From: Cunninghamella blakesleeana
Lineage: Eukaryota > Mucoromycota > Mucoromycetes > Mucorales > Cunninghamellaceae
Direction: 5' to 3'
DNA length: 64,000 nt
Assembly: GCA_017871115.1 (NCBI GenBank)
Contig: JAFCIZ010000002.1
Location: forward strand, 1,075,501-1,139,500
Shown here: positions 30,940 to 41,537 of the stretch, piece by piece
Layout of the letters: the number at the start of each line of letters is the position of its first letter
How positions within the stretch are numbered: the first letter of the stretch is position 1
The notes under the pieces: model-generated
What the model saw: only the letters and a program-made list of their open reading frames with translations
The model's database searches: none
Told to the model about the DNA's origin: nothing
Program-made: the position numbers and the translations under genes

Positions 30940-31197
30940 ATATATTAATTTAAATAATAATAGTAGTCATAATAAAAAAATAATCTCTATTTTTTTTATA
31001 TTTTAAAAAATTAAAAAATATTTTATGCTTCTATTTTATATTAAGTAAATTTGTAAAGGTCGTTTGTTTATTTTTTGTTTTTGTTAATAAAGAATACTCT
31101 ATTTTTTCGTATTATACTATTTTTTTTTAAAAAAAATTATACTTTATTTTAATTTAATATAAAATCTATACTTTATCTATCTATCTATTTTTTTAAA

Positions 31198-31230
<33 letters not shown>
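30940..31230. other. convergent spacer with TAA repeat
   Basis: Short 3'-to-3' spacer between COG7 and the SET-domain gene. It ends in a (TAA)n run at 31196-31231 that abuts the stop codon of the minus-strand gene. Confidence 0.6.
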
Positions 31231-33336
31231 TTACGGTAATGCTGTAGATTTAGCTATTCTATCTGTCCATTGTTGTATTTTATTTAACATATCATCAACA
31301 ACTACTGAGTTACGATTTTTATATATACTTTTTAATGTTGGTACCCATTTATTCACAATACAACTTTCCATTTCACAAATTAAAGTACTCCATTCATCGG
31401 GCATTGGTATAACAACCTTTTCAATAGTTACAGGTGCTTTATGTTTATCATCATCATCATTGTCATCATCACTACTTTCTTCTTTATCACTGCTGATATT
31501 GCTTTCATTTATTTCACTATTGTTGTTATTTGATTGATTGCTATTTTCTGAAGTTGGTAAAATATATATTTTTTTTTCAGTTCCATTCAAAGTTGATTGT
31601 ATGACTAGCTCTAATACATTCCATGATGCAAAAAAAGTAGGTATAGGGTTTGTAGTCCATAAACATTCATGTAAATAGTCCACTATATAAATTTTTGCTT
31701 CTCTAAACCCAGATGTTGTTAAACCTAGTTGACTTGCTAACCCTTTTCCAAATATACGAGGAAACATATCAAGGTGATAGATCGATAATAATCCATGAAT
31801 ATAAGCAAATGACCAATGTTTTATAGGGATTGGCGGTAATAATGTTCCATTATTAACACTATTATTATTATCAATTATACACATTTCACGTTGTAACAAT
31901 TTGTTCAAAAAAGGTTCCAGCATATCTACAACACCACTACTGGATTCCCCATTACGCAATTTTGCTGCAAGTCCAGTAATCATTTTTTCTACATACATCT
32001 CTCCTTTTTCTATTTCTTTTGAAGCAAACAATGGTATTTCATCCGACTGACAATTTTCACACTTCCAAATTTTAAGATCGCCTTGATACCAACTTGTTGA
32101 AATAGATTTTTTATCTTCATTATTTTGACAATTTTTAGGACAATAAGCACCACGACAAACGTCTTTGGCTTGACAACGTTCACATTCGCAATCAAAAAAT
32201 TTAAATTTTTGTAATTTTGTACGTCTACGTTCGGTTGTACCACAGACTAAACCACCAAGAGATTCATCTTCAGGTAAGTAAGAAAACGTTAATACTTCAC
32301 CTTGATGAATATGTCGCGTAGCAATAAACATCATTGTATTTGAAGGAGGATCATATTGAAGTAATAAATTGGGAGAGCATGAATGAGCAAACTTTGAACC
32401 CCATACCATTAAAGCAATACTCGGTTTTGATTCACCTGTAGTTTCTTTCCAACCATTTGCCACCATATTATCATCTCGATTACCGTCATCATTATCATCA
32501 CTATCATATTTGATTTGTTTTTTAGCATAAATAGTTTTTCTTCTATGTTGTTTTTTATAATGTGTCATGTAAGTTAAGGATTGACGTTGATTTGCTTTTC
32601 TATCCAAGACAACTGTATGAGCATTTCCATAAATTTTTAAAATAAATTGACTTAATAAATCAGGAGCAATATGTTGAAAAAGAGCAATTTCTTTAGTAAC
32701 GCGTTGAGCAATTTCACAAATCGTTTTTACTGTATTGTGCTCCATCGCCATGTCAGGATAATAAAAGAATTCAAATGATTTAGGTGACATATTTTTAAAA
32801 TAGTTAGATTTGGTGGTGTTTGCAAATAGAGTTGCTGGTGGACATATTTGTAAAAAAGCATAGATGGCAGCTGGTACACCAGGAATAAATGACGAAGTAA
32901 AGATCTTATTACTGTTATTTTTATTTTTACTGAGGTTTCCATCTGCATCACTATCATAATCACTTCCATAACTATCTTCATCGTCAGAATATCTAGATCC
33001 ATTATAATCGCCTTCTTCTTCTTCTTCTTCTTCTTTTTCTGATAATTCCGAATCAGTTGTATCAATATCGGCTGTTGGATCGGTTTCTTGTACAATTTTC
33101 TTTATAGTATTCCAGATTTCTTTTGAATAAAATGGTGAAAGTGAAGATCGACAGGTAGGTTCTAACAAATATTGTAAAAGTGGTGTTTCAACAAGCACGA
33201 TATCTCCAGGTTTGAGAGATGCTTTTGCAACCAATGATCGCCCAACTTTTTCACAATTTTTTAATTCAACTAAACTAGTAAACTGAGATTTGTTCACAAC
33301 AGTGTCAAGATCATATTGAGATACAGCAGTTGTCAT
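31231..33336 (-). CDS. SET-domain protein, SMYD/Set5-like
   Basis: Putative protein-lysine methyltransferase of 701 residues in a single exon, unusual here where almost every neighbour has introns. The SET fold is split: the first part near residues 25-55 (GRSLVAKASLKPGDIVLVE), the second near 335-400 with HSCSPN, FIATRHIHQGE and TFSYL. It is followed by a cysteine post-SET cluster (CECERCQ, CRGAYCPKNC). The C-terminal third is helical with acidic, Asn/Ser-rich inserts, including a Glu run coded at about 33016-33040. I see no MYND zinc finger where SMYD proteins have one between the SET halves. Set5-like or an unplaced SET subgroup are therefore both possible. The substrate is unknown. Confidence 0.78.
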   Translation of the reverse strand: MTTAVSQYDLDTVVNKSQFTSLVELKNCEKVGRSLVAKASLKPGDIVLVETPLLQYLLEPTCRSSLSPFYSKEIWNTIKKIVQETDPTADIDTTDSELSEKEEEEEEEGDYNGSRYSDDEDSYGSDYDSDADGNLSKNKNNSNKIFTSSFIPGVPAAIYAFLQICPPATLFANTTKSNYFKNMSPKSFEFFYYPDMAMEHNTVKTICEIAQRVTKEIALFQHIAPDLLSQFILKIYGNAHTVVLDRKANQRQSLTYMTHYKKQHRRKTIYAKKQIKYDSDDNDDGNRDDNMVANGWKETTGESKPSIALMVWGSKFAHSCSPNLLLQYDPPSNTMMFIATRHIHQGEVLTFSYLPEDESLGGLVCGTTERRRTKLQKFKFFDCECERCQAKDVCRGAYCPKNCQNNEDKKSISTSWYQGDLKIWKCENCQSDEIPLFASKEIEKGEMYVEKMITGLAAKLRNGESSSGVVDMLEPFLNKLLQREMCIIDNNNSVNNGTLLPPIPIKHWSFAYIHGLLSIYHLDMFPRIFGKGLASQLGLTTSGFREAKIYIVDYLHECLWTTNPIPTFFASWNVLELVIQSTLNGTEKKIYILPTSENSNQSNNNNSEINESNISSDKEESSDDDNDDDDKHKAPVTIEKVVIPMPDEWSTLICEMESCIVNKWVPTLKSIYKNRNSVVVDDMLNKIQQWTDRIAKSTALP

Positions 33337-33525
33337 AATACTATATACATATAATAATTAAAAAATATATCAATAAAAAAAAAAAAGCTAAAGAAAGAGA
33401 GTATAAAAAAAATTTCTATTTTTTTAAAAAAAATGGAGTTTTAAAAAGTAATAATTTTTGTTTGCTCCATTTTTATTCATCTCTTTTTATTTCTTTTTAT
33501 TAAAAAAAAAAATATATTTTCTAAA
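33337..33525. promoter_or_regulatory. short divergent promoter with inverted repeat
   Basis: Only 189 bases separate the starts of the SET gene (-) and YOS1 (+), so the promoters overlap. The spacer carries an inverted repeat, AAAAATGGAG at 33429-33438 and CTCCATTTTT at 33465-33474, with 26 bases between the arms. Confidence 0.5.
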
Positions 33526-33630
33526 ATGGCCCTTGGTCTTGGACTTGGACAATTATTCTATGCTCTTTTATTCTTTATAAATGGTATTGCTGTATTAAGT
33601 GAAGATAGATTTCTCGCAAGAAGTATGTAT

Positions 33631-33665
<35 letters not shown>

Positions 33666-34173
33666 TATTTTATAAAATGATGATAGAATACTATATGATA
33701 TTTTCAACAATAATTGTGTACTCGTCTAAACGCTTTCAAGATGGCATAAAACATTTTCTAATGATATTTTATTCAAAATATCTATATGCATTTATTTTAT
33801 AAAATCACTTATTTTTATCTTTTTTTTTTTTTGTTTTGCTTTGATGTAGTTGGCTGGAGTGTTCAAATGGAACAAAATGGCTTTGGTGGAGAACAAACTC
33901 AATCTTTTAAATATAAAGTTGTTAACTTGATATCAGCAGTAAGAACACTTATGCGAAGTAAGTATATTTGATATTTTTTTAATTATACAATGATATATAG
34001 ATTGGTAGACAAAGTTAAATATAGATTTATGTATATGATGCGCGTATATGTGAATATAACAATTTTTATCTTCAGCTGTGTTAATTTTTTTTTCTGTTTT
34101 TCTTTTTTGACACGTAGTTCCACTAATTGCTATTAATATAGTTGTTATTTTATATGAGCTTGTATTAGGATAG
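33526..34173 (+). CDS. YOS1: Yos1/IER3IP1-family ER-Golgi transport protein
   Basis: Small membrane protein of the Yip1-Yif1-Yos1 complex, needed for ER-to-Golgi vesicle traffic. Three exons (33526-33622, 33850-33957, 34118-34173) give 86 residues, the size of yeast Yos1 (85). Two hydrophobic segments flank a polar middle: LGQLFYALLFFINGIAVLSE at the N-terminus and IPLIAINIVVILYELVLG at the very C-terminus. Between them lies the family signature RFLARIGW. Both introns split an isoleucine codon after its first base. The gene is too short and too broken to show as one open frame; the family pattern and exact length make the call strong. Confidence 0.95.
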
Positions 34174-34347
34174 TACATATGTATATATTAACTTTAATAT
34201 TCATACCCATTTTTCTTATCAATTATTATTATTATAAATATTATTTTATCTTCATCTCTCTGTAATTTGTTCGTTTTATTTCAAAATAAAGTATTACAAA
34301 AAATATCCATCTATTATAATTACTGACTTTTTTTAATAATAACCATA

Positions 34348-36206
34348 TCATGAAATTGGAGTAGATTTCGATGGATCTTGAACATCACCAAGCCCAATTA
34401 AGCACCAAAAAGAATAGCTTTTAGTTTTATCATCATCCATTCTTAAAGTAGAGTTTGTTTTTCTTGATCCATCCATACTACTATTATCCATGCCATCAAT
34501 TTCCTCAACATCAATATCACCTGATGAAATATCCATTCTATCTTCATCAGATTTATAATTACAAGTTACTAACAAGGGGAACTTTTAAAATAAAAAAAAT
34601 ACTTAGATACTTCCATATACCTCTCATATTTTCATATATATATATATATATTGCATAAATTACCTTAAATTCACCAGTTTTTTCAGGAATAACTTCTACA
34701 ATAACACTAGTGTAATTATTTCGTTTTTCATAGATACCACTTGCCCATGATGTAGATAATCCCGGTTTAGATCTACTAGAATTACCAAGTGGATATATTT
34801 CATCATCATATTCTATAGTTTCGTTGTATGCATTCACAGTAAAATGAGGAGAAACAATTGTAACTCTTCCATTGACTGACGGTTGTTGTTTATTAAGATT
34901 ATTGTTTTTATTTTCTTCTAACCCTTTACTATTATTATTATTAGATGATGAAGATCGATGTCGTGGAGGCTGAAGCGTTGCAAGAGTAATGCTTAACTCT
35001 TCATACAATCTATTTGTGAACTTTAGTGCGAATTGAAATACGACACCGACTTTAAGTGATATAGGCTGTAATTGTTGCTGAATTGCATTTATATTAAAAG
35101 CTGATGATGTTGACGATGATGAATTTGAGAATATATTAATGATAGATATATTTGGAATATAATTCATAGCAACCAATTTTATTTTGAATCGTGTAGCTTG
35201 TGCCTTTTGTTCTGGTTTGATTAATATATGTCGACAGGTACGGCATCTTTTTGATCGTTTGATGCATAAATGTATACGTTGAGGGTGAATCTGATCCATC
35301 ATATATGGTTGATCGTAAAGTTGGGTATATCGTTGATCTAATGTTGAAACTCGGTCTATATCACGTAAACTTCTTAAAGTATCTAAAGTTTTTGTTTCTG
35401 TATATTCCACTTTCACACTAGGTTCATAAGACGTCACATCATCTAATTTACCATGCACTTGTTGTTGTTGCTGACCTCCATTTCCTATATGGTGTAAATC
35501 ATAGGGATTATTACCTCCTAATAAACTACTACTTGAAAACATTTTATTGAATGACCCAGTGTTGGAAAAAGATAAGAAACTACTTGGTAAAGAAGGGGTA
35601 TTGACTCGAAGATGTTTTTCAAAATGTTCCTTCAAATTATCAAATTCTTGGACATCAGGTTGATTGTCTTCATTTTTTTGTAATTGTACTATAGAATAAG
35701 TTATTAATATATAAGAAATATACAAACATAAATAAATCAACTAATAATACTATTAAATTATTATTATTTTAAAAAAATAAAATAAACGATATACATATAT
35801 ATATATATATATATTAACCACCTACATGCAAGACTTGTTGGCTTTTCAAACATCATACCGATTTCTTGACTATTCCATCGACAAACATTGCAGGCCAAAA
35901 AATATGGGCCAGTATTAGCACCACTAGCTGTAGTTGAAGAAGTTGTATCTTGGGAAGCCATGACCGCTAAAGTATTATGACAGATAGGACATTGGAAACA
36001 ATTTCTTGCACATCTATTTTTTTCACTTTTTACGCTTGCTGTAGGCACCTATTTTTTTATTTTTATTTTTTTACAATTATGAATAGAAAAGAATAAATAT
36101 ATATAACTTTGTTAATAAAATTAAAATGATAAAAATAAATATTATAAATATAAAACCAACTTTTTTTTAAATAAAAAAATAAAAAATAAAAAATAAAAAA
36201 TAAAAA

Positions 36207-36239
<33 letters not shown>

Positions 36240-36635
36240 AAAAGCTAATTGTTTTACCTCAAAAAGACAGTTAGGACAATAATAAGATATAATTTCATCT
36301 TGAACACAAGAAGGGCAGCGAATTTCATGACAATCTTCACAAAAATATAATCTTGATAACGGGTATAGATAGCTAGATGCTTGGGGCGTTAATAGGTGTC
36401 GTCCTGTTGCAAATGCTGTATTTTCATCCACACGTTCAAAAGGGGTTGAGTTAGAAGGTGATAATAATAAAGTGGAAGATGATGTTGAAAGATTACCATT
36501 ACTGCTATTATCATCTAATAGTACTGGATTCTTTTTAACTTGTGTCTGATCATGACTTGGAGCTTTTACATCAGGACAATCACAATAATAGTGCACAAAA
36601 GGAATGGAAGTCGGGGAGGTATTACTATGTATCAT
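34348..36635 (-). CDS. DCTN4: dynactin subunit 4 (p62)
   Basis: Pointed-end subunit of dynactin, the activator of the dynein motor on microtubules. Four exons (36635-36258, 36048-35826, 35688-34664, 34581-34348) give 619 residues. The N-terminal zinc-binding region is clear: a CDCP start, then YFCEDCHEIRCPSCV, YYCPNCLFEV, CARNCFQCPICHNTL and YFLACNVCRWNSQEIGM, as in p62 proteins. A later CKRSKRCRTCRHILIKPE is also typical of the family. It is followed by beta-rich sequence with KLVAMNYIPNI and EKTGEFKV. Compared with human p62 (about 460 residues) it carries Ser/Asn-rich insertions. The intron after exon 1 contains a long A-rich tract. The shared 3' spacer with YOS1 is only 174 bases. Confidence 0.9.
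36160..36242. repeat. (AAAAAAT)n and poly(A) tract in DCTN4 intron
   Basis: Several TAAAAAA units run into about 25 consecutive A on the + strand, inside the first intron of the minus-strand p62 gene, so T-rich in the transcript. Confidence 0.85.
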
Positions 36636-37382
36636 TATATAAGTAACGTAGCAATATACACGTTCGAAATATTAAATAATAAATATGAATATATGTTTAT
36701 ATATATATATATAGTTAAAGTTATAATTATATAAGTGTATACAATGAAAAAAAAAAAGGGAAAGGAAAAAAAAGTTTAATATTTTTGAAGAATCCTTGTA
36801 AACCTTTGAAGACTATTTTTAAAATTCCGATAACGATTTCTTTTTTTACAGATATAATTTATTTTTGAAATTGGCATGTATAAATTATAAAAGATCAAAA
36901 AACATTAAAATCTATAGTATTATGTGATAAACACAACTTTTTTAATGACTTTCCAACCTATATTTTTTCTCAAGAAAGGAAAAATATTAATAAATTTCAA
37001 AAAAAGAAAATACACTAATCTTCTTTTTACACTGAATTTTTTTTAGTACAAAGTAATTGATATGCTAATGAAAATCCTTTTTTATGCAGGAAATGCGTTA
37101 AAATTAAATTAAAATTGTAAAATAATAATAAGTAAAAATATTCATTATTTTATTTTATCAAAATAAATTGAAAATTCAGAAATTAATTAATATGTTGAAT
37201 AAAAAAATATCCAATAATACTATTTATTTTTTTGATTTTTTTAAATAATATTTTTTTATGATGCATCGTCTAATAAATTTATCAACCACTAATAAAATAA
37301 TAGACAATATATATTTGGCATTAGAGACATCTCTTTTGACGATTAAATTTATACTATATTATACTGTTTTATTTTGTTTATT
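36636..37382. other. intergenic, nothing recognised
   Basis: Lies between the start of DCTN4 and the end of the next minus-strand gene. A short + frame at 37258-37443 has no features and overlaps the end of the helical-protein gene. Otherwise A/T-rich with no repeats of note. Confidence 0.55.
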
Positions 37383-39615
37383 TTATTTTACCTGGATCCT
37401 TTGTTCAAATGATCTGTTTTCGCCTTCATTTAACGATGCATGAAAAGTTATGAAATTTTGTGTAAGAGAGGTGAGCGACTTTTCCAAGTATAATAATGGT
37501 AAAAATGTTGTTCGCATAATGTTTGATCGCTTAATATTAAGCTGGTGTTGATGTAATGATTGTTGATTAATAAATGTAACGATGTTAAATATGATATTGA
37601 CTAAAAGGGATGGTAAGGCGGTTAATGATAGCTCATTAACTAAAGTTTTAGAGGAAAATGATGATGTGTATGTTTTTTGATGTTTTTTATAATCCAATAA
37701 TAAAGAATAAAATACATCGAGTATTTGTGATTCGTTATCAATTAATTGTAAATAATGAAGGTTCGTTCGTTGATAATGAGTTACATCAGAAAGTTGATAA
37801 TCATTAGTTGATTCTGATTGTTGTACAACCCATTGTGTATACACCATAATTAAAGAGTTGAGAGATTTCAGTTGTTCCATTGTTATTGATTCACCAATAA
37901 ATTTGAGAGTAGAATTGATTAATTCTAATCCAGATACAATACAACTCATTGACTATGTATAAAAAGAATTTATAAAAATAAGATTAAAATTGAATAAATA
38001 AAAATACTTCAATTCATATTGATGATAAAATGCTTAACTTGATTTACCTTTTCCGTTTGACCATATTTCATTATTTCATTATATATTTCTTCATATACAC
38101 CATTACATATACTTAAATACCAATATTTTGTACTATTTAACAGGCGATCATCTACCCACCAACCCATTTCTTTCCATAAATAACCATCCGTTGACAATTG
38201 AATTCCATATAATTCTGCATTTTTATCAATCACCAGCTGTAAATTATTTATATCAGTTAATAAATCATTTGAGCGTTGAATTATATCAATTTGAAGCATT
38301 TCTTCATGTGCCTAAAAGTAATATATATATTAGTAAAAGATGGCAGTTATATAATTGCTTCATTTTTAAAACTCAGTTACTTTAATGTATCCCATTAATC
38401 CATAAAGATAATCTTCCATTAACGCCCAGTCTTGAAATAGTTTCTATATTTTTTAAAAAAGTAATAAAAATAAAATAAAATAAAATATAAAAATAAATAC
38501 TTCTTTGTAAGACTCGTTTATTATTACTATTTGAAGATTATATATCAGCACTTACATCCATTGAATAACACTTATTTATTTCCATCCATTCTGAAGAAGC
38601 GTTAAAAAATAGACTAAGATGATACTTAATAGAGAAAAAGTATTCTTCCAGTAAAGTTGTTGAAGGTAATTCTGTTTTATTATGTAGTGTTTTTAATTGA
38701 CTCATTAATTTTTTCATATCTGATTCAAGTTGTTGCTGTCGTGTACAAAAAGATAATGTATTATCAGTGTTTATATTTTTTTTTATTGCTGTTGTACACA
38801 TATTAATATTATTATTATTATTGCCGTTGTTGTTGTTGTTAAATTGTTGTAGCCATTGATTCAGTTGTGATTTGATATTAGCAGAATATTTAAAACGTAA
38901 ATTCAGATGATTATGATGAATAACAGGCTTTGCTTTCGCTTTTAAAATTGGATTTGCAATAACACGCTGATTGATCAGTTCATTATTAGTATTACTATTA
39001 TCCGTATAAAAATGTTGCGGGATTGGTGAAGATATAATGTTATTATTAGGAGATTCATTATTTTTTGATACGGTAAAAGTATTTATATTTATATCACGAA
39101 CTGTAAAAGCGGAATCCATATTTGTGGCACGTAATATTTTACGATTTCTATTTTCTGTTCCAAACCCTCTTAATCTTTTACGATACTGCGTATTCGTTAA
39201 TGAAGGTACCCAACAAGAATCTAATATAATTAAATTAATAACCAAATAAATAAATATATACATATAATGCAATCTACACGTATTATAGACATCATAAATA
39301 TAAATAAATATAAGAAGGGGCAAAGGAAAAAATATATTGTCACCCTTAATAATATTAATATACCTGAATATCCCGTGAATCTCGATGTTTTTCTTATATT
39401 TCGTGTTGATACTTTGGATTGAATTTTATGATTGTGTATTACAAGCTCCTCTATTAAAACAAAAATAAAAAATTAAAAAAATAAGAAAAAAGTGTTTGAT
39501 ATTAGACATATGATCAAAAGCTATAATTTATTATTAATCTACAAAAAATAATAAACTATATACCCAACATATTAAGAATAGAATTGATACAATCATTCCA
39601 ATGATCACTTTCCAT
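37383..39615 (-). CDS. uncharacterised helical protein
   Basis: Not recognised. Six exons (39615-39564, 39450-39364, 39220-38556, 38443-38381, 38311-38048, 37952-37383) join in frame to 566 residues, which argues strongly that the gene is real. The N-terminus is short and polar. A middle part is basic and Asn-rich (about residues 60-190, with an Asn run near 38800-38845). The last ~350 residues look all-helical, with conserved-looking aromatic stretches: FQDWALMEDYLYGLMGYIK, GYLWKEMGWWVDDRLL, and TKYWYLSICNGVYEEIYNE. No signal peptide, membrane segment or zinc motif. The terminal stop follows a possible donor (CAGGTAAAATAA), so a further 3' exon cannot be excluded. It could be a cytoskeletal, spindle or complex scaffold protein, but I see nothing decisive. 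Confidence 0.7.
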
Positions 39616-39645
39616 TTTATATTATTATTTATATTTCTTTTAATA

Positions 39646-39678
<33 letters not shown>

Positions 39679-39979
39679 ATTGCCAAAATAGCCACATAGA
39701 ATAATAAATATATACTAATAACGGAAAGAAAGAAAGAAAGAAAGAAAACAAAGATTTACTTTTTTTTATATTATAAAATCAAACTTTTTAAACCCCGTTT
39801 TTTCAAGCAGTAATAGATTTTCGACCACAGTTTTTTTTATAATTTTCTTTTTAAAAATGTATATAAATCTTTATTTTAAATTAAATAGAATTTTATAAAT
39901 TTAATATTATAAATAATTATGATGATATGATTGTAATTGTAATTATATTAAAATACACTAAGGATGTATACAAGTATAT
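39616..39979. other. intergenic spacer
   Basis: Separates the start of the helical-protein gene from the end of the lipase gene. It holds a (TA)n run near 39646-39667 and an (AAAG)n run near 39726-39748. No gene. Confidence 0.6.
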
Positions 39980-41537
39980 TTAAAGACTATTTGGACCAAT
40001 AGGCAACCTTAATAAAGCACCCAAAAGTTCAAAAATGACTTCACCAAAAGTAGCAATGGCACCTGGGTCTAAAATAGAAGTAGCTGTAGTTCTAGAAGAA
40101 CAACCTGGAGCAAACGTTTTATTATCGAAACGGTCTGTTAAAAAGTTGATAGCATTGGCAGCACCAGTAACGAACAAAATGATATGTTCTGATAATTTAT
40201 CTTTAACAAAATGAATATTGCCACCATCTTTACACCAATTTTGATACAAGGTAGAAGCTGGAGCATAAGGAACTACTTGATCTTTTTCGGCATGGTACAT
40301 AAATAAGGGGAATTTTGGTGGTTTTAATTTGCCCATAATATTTTGATTCAAGACTTTATCAGCAATGGGATCGTTTAAATAATCAGCACGGGTGAAGTAG
40401 GACGACATATCTTTAAATGGATACTGAGGTAAAAGTTGTGCAAGACATAAGTCATTAGCCTTATAAAATTCATTCTTTTTGTTGGGTTTAAGAATAGAAT
40501 CGAGATATTTAGAAACATCTTTGTATTGGTTGGCAAGACCATTGATTCCGGCAAGTGCAAATCCACTATATGGCCCTTTATTAAGCTTGCTAAGTGTACT
40601 GTTTAAATTGGCAGGTGTACCTAAATAAAAATTTGAATGAAAAAAAAAATCAATGTTAATATTAGCACTAATATTAATATTGATACTATATATACAAGCT
40701 ATTCAAAAAAAAAAAAAAAAAAAAAGAAAAGTAATCAAGAATTTACCACCAATCACGGCACCAATAATATTAAGTTCTGGAGCATAGGATTCTTTAAGTT
40801 GTGAAGCCCATCCACTTGCAATAGCGCCTATTATTGTTAAAAAATATATAATTCAATATAAATTAAATAAATAAACTAATGCATTGATATACATAAAACG
40901 ATATATAATTATTATAGTTATTATTATTATTACCACCGCTATAACCCCATAATTGAATATCGGCATCTTTCTTTATTTTTGTGGTTTTTGAAGAAGCTAA
41001 AACAGCACGGACTGAATCTAAAACTGCATGGCCAGCCATAGCACCAACGCCAAAATAACCACCAAATGATTCATAATCAGGAACATTGACATACCAACCA
41101 CGACCAAGAAGAGTGTCCATATATAATAGCTCAGCTTGTGTGACGATACCTCTAAGTCCATCTCCCTGTTGAAGTGCTTGTGAAGGGCCACATTCTGGAG
41201 AAGAACTATCTTGCATGACTTGATAAGAAACAAGTTTAGAAGCATCAGCATTATAAGGCACCATTAATGTAGTGACTGTAACAGTGGGTTGACCAAGGCC
41301 ATCAGTGGTTCTATATAATATTTGATACACATCTTTGATATTTTGTGGGAATGCCGATAAAAAAGCAATTGGGTTGGGTGCCTTTCTTATTCTGAATACC
41401 GTTCCTTCTTTAGCTTTTTTAAATCCGGAGGGTGCTTTGTAAAATGGATCGTTTCGAACGTTTCTTTTTAAAAGTGGTGATGCCATCACCACATTCATTA
41501 AGATAAAACATAATAAAGCAATAGCTATCCCTTTCAT
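39980..41537 (-). CDS. secreted lipase, fungal LIP family
   Basis: Extracellular triacylglycerol lipase with an alpha/beta-hydrolase fold (Candida LIP-type, Pfam LIP family). Three exons (41537-40934, 40827-40747, 40620-39980) give 441 residues. A hydrophobic signal peptide (about residues 1-19, ending MASPLLKR) is followed by Lys-Arg, a likely Kex2 processing site. The catalytic triad is visible: nucleophile S200 in GYSGG, D342 in HAEKDQVVP, and H374 in LSEH. The first intron interrupts the GYSGG motif. Cysteine pairs (CGPSQ, CLAQLLP, NWCKDGG, PGCSS) fit a secreted protein with disulphides. It is the only clearly secreted enzyme in the window; a role in lipid foraging is inferred from the family. 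Confidence 0.93.
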
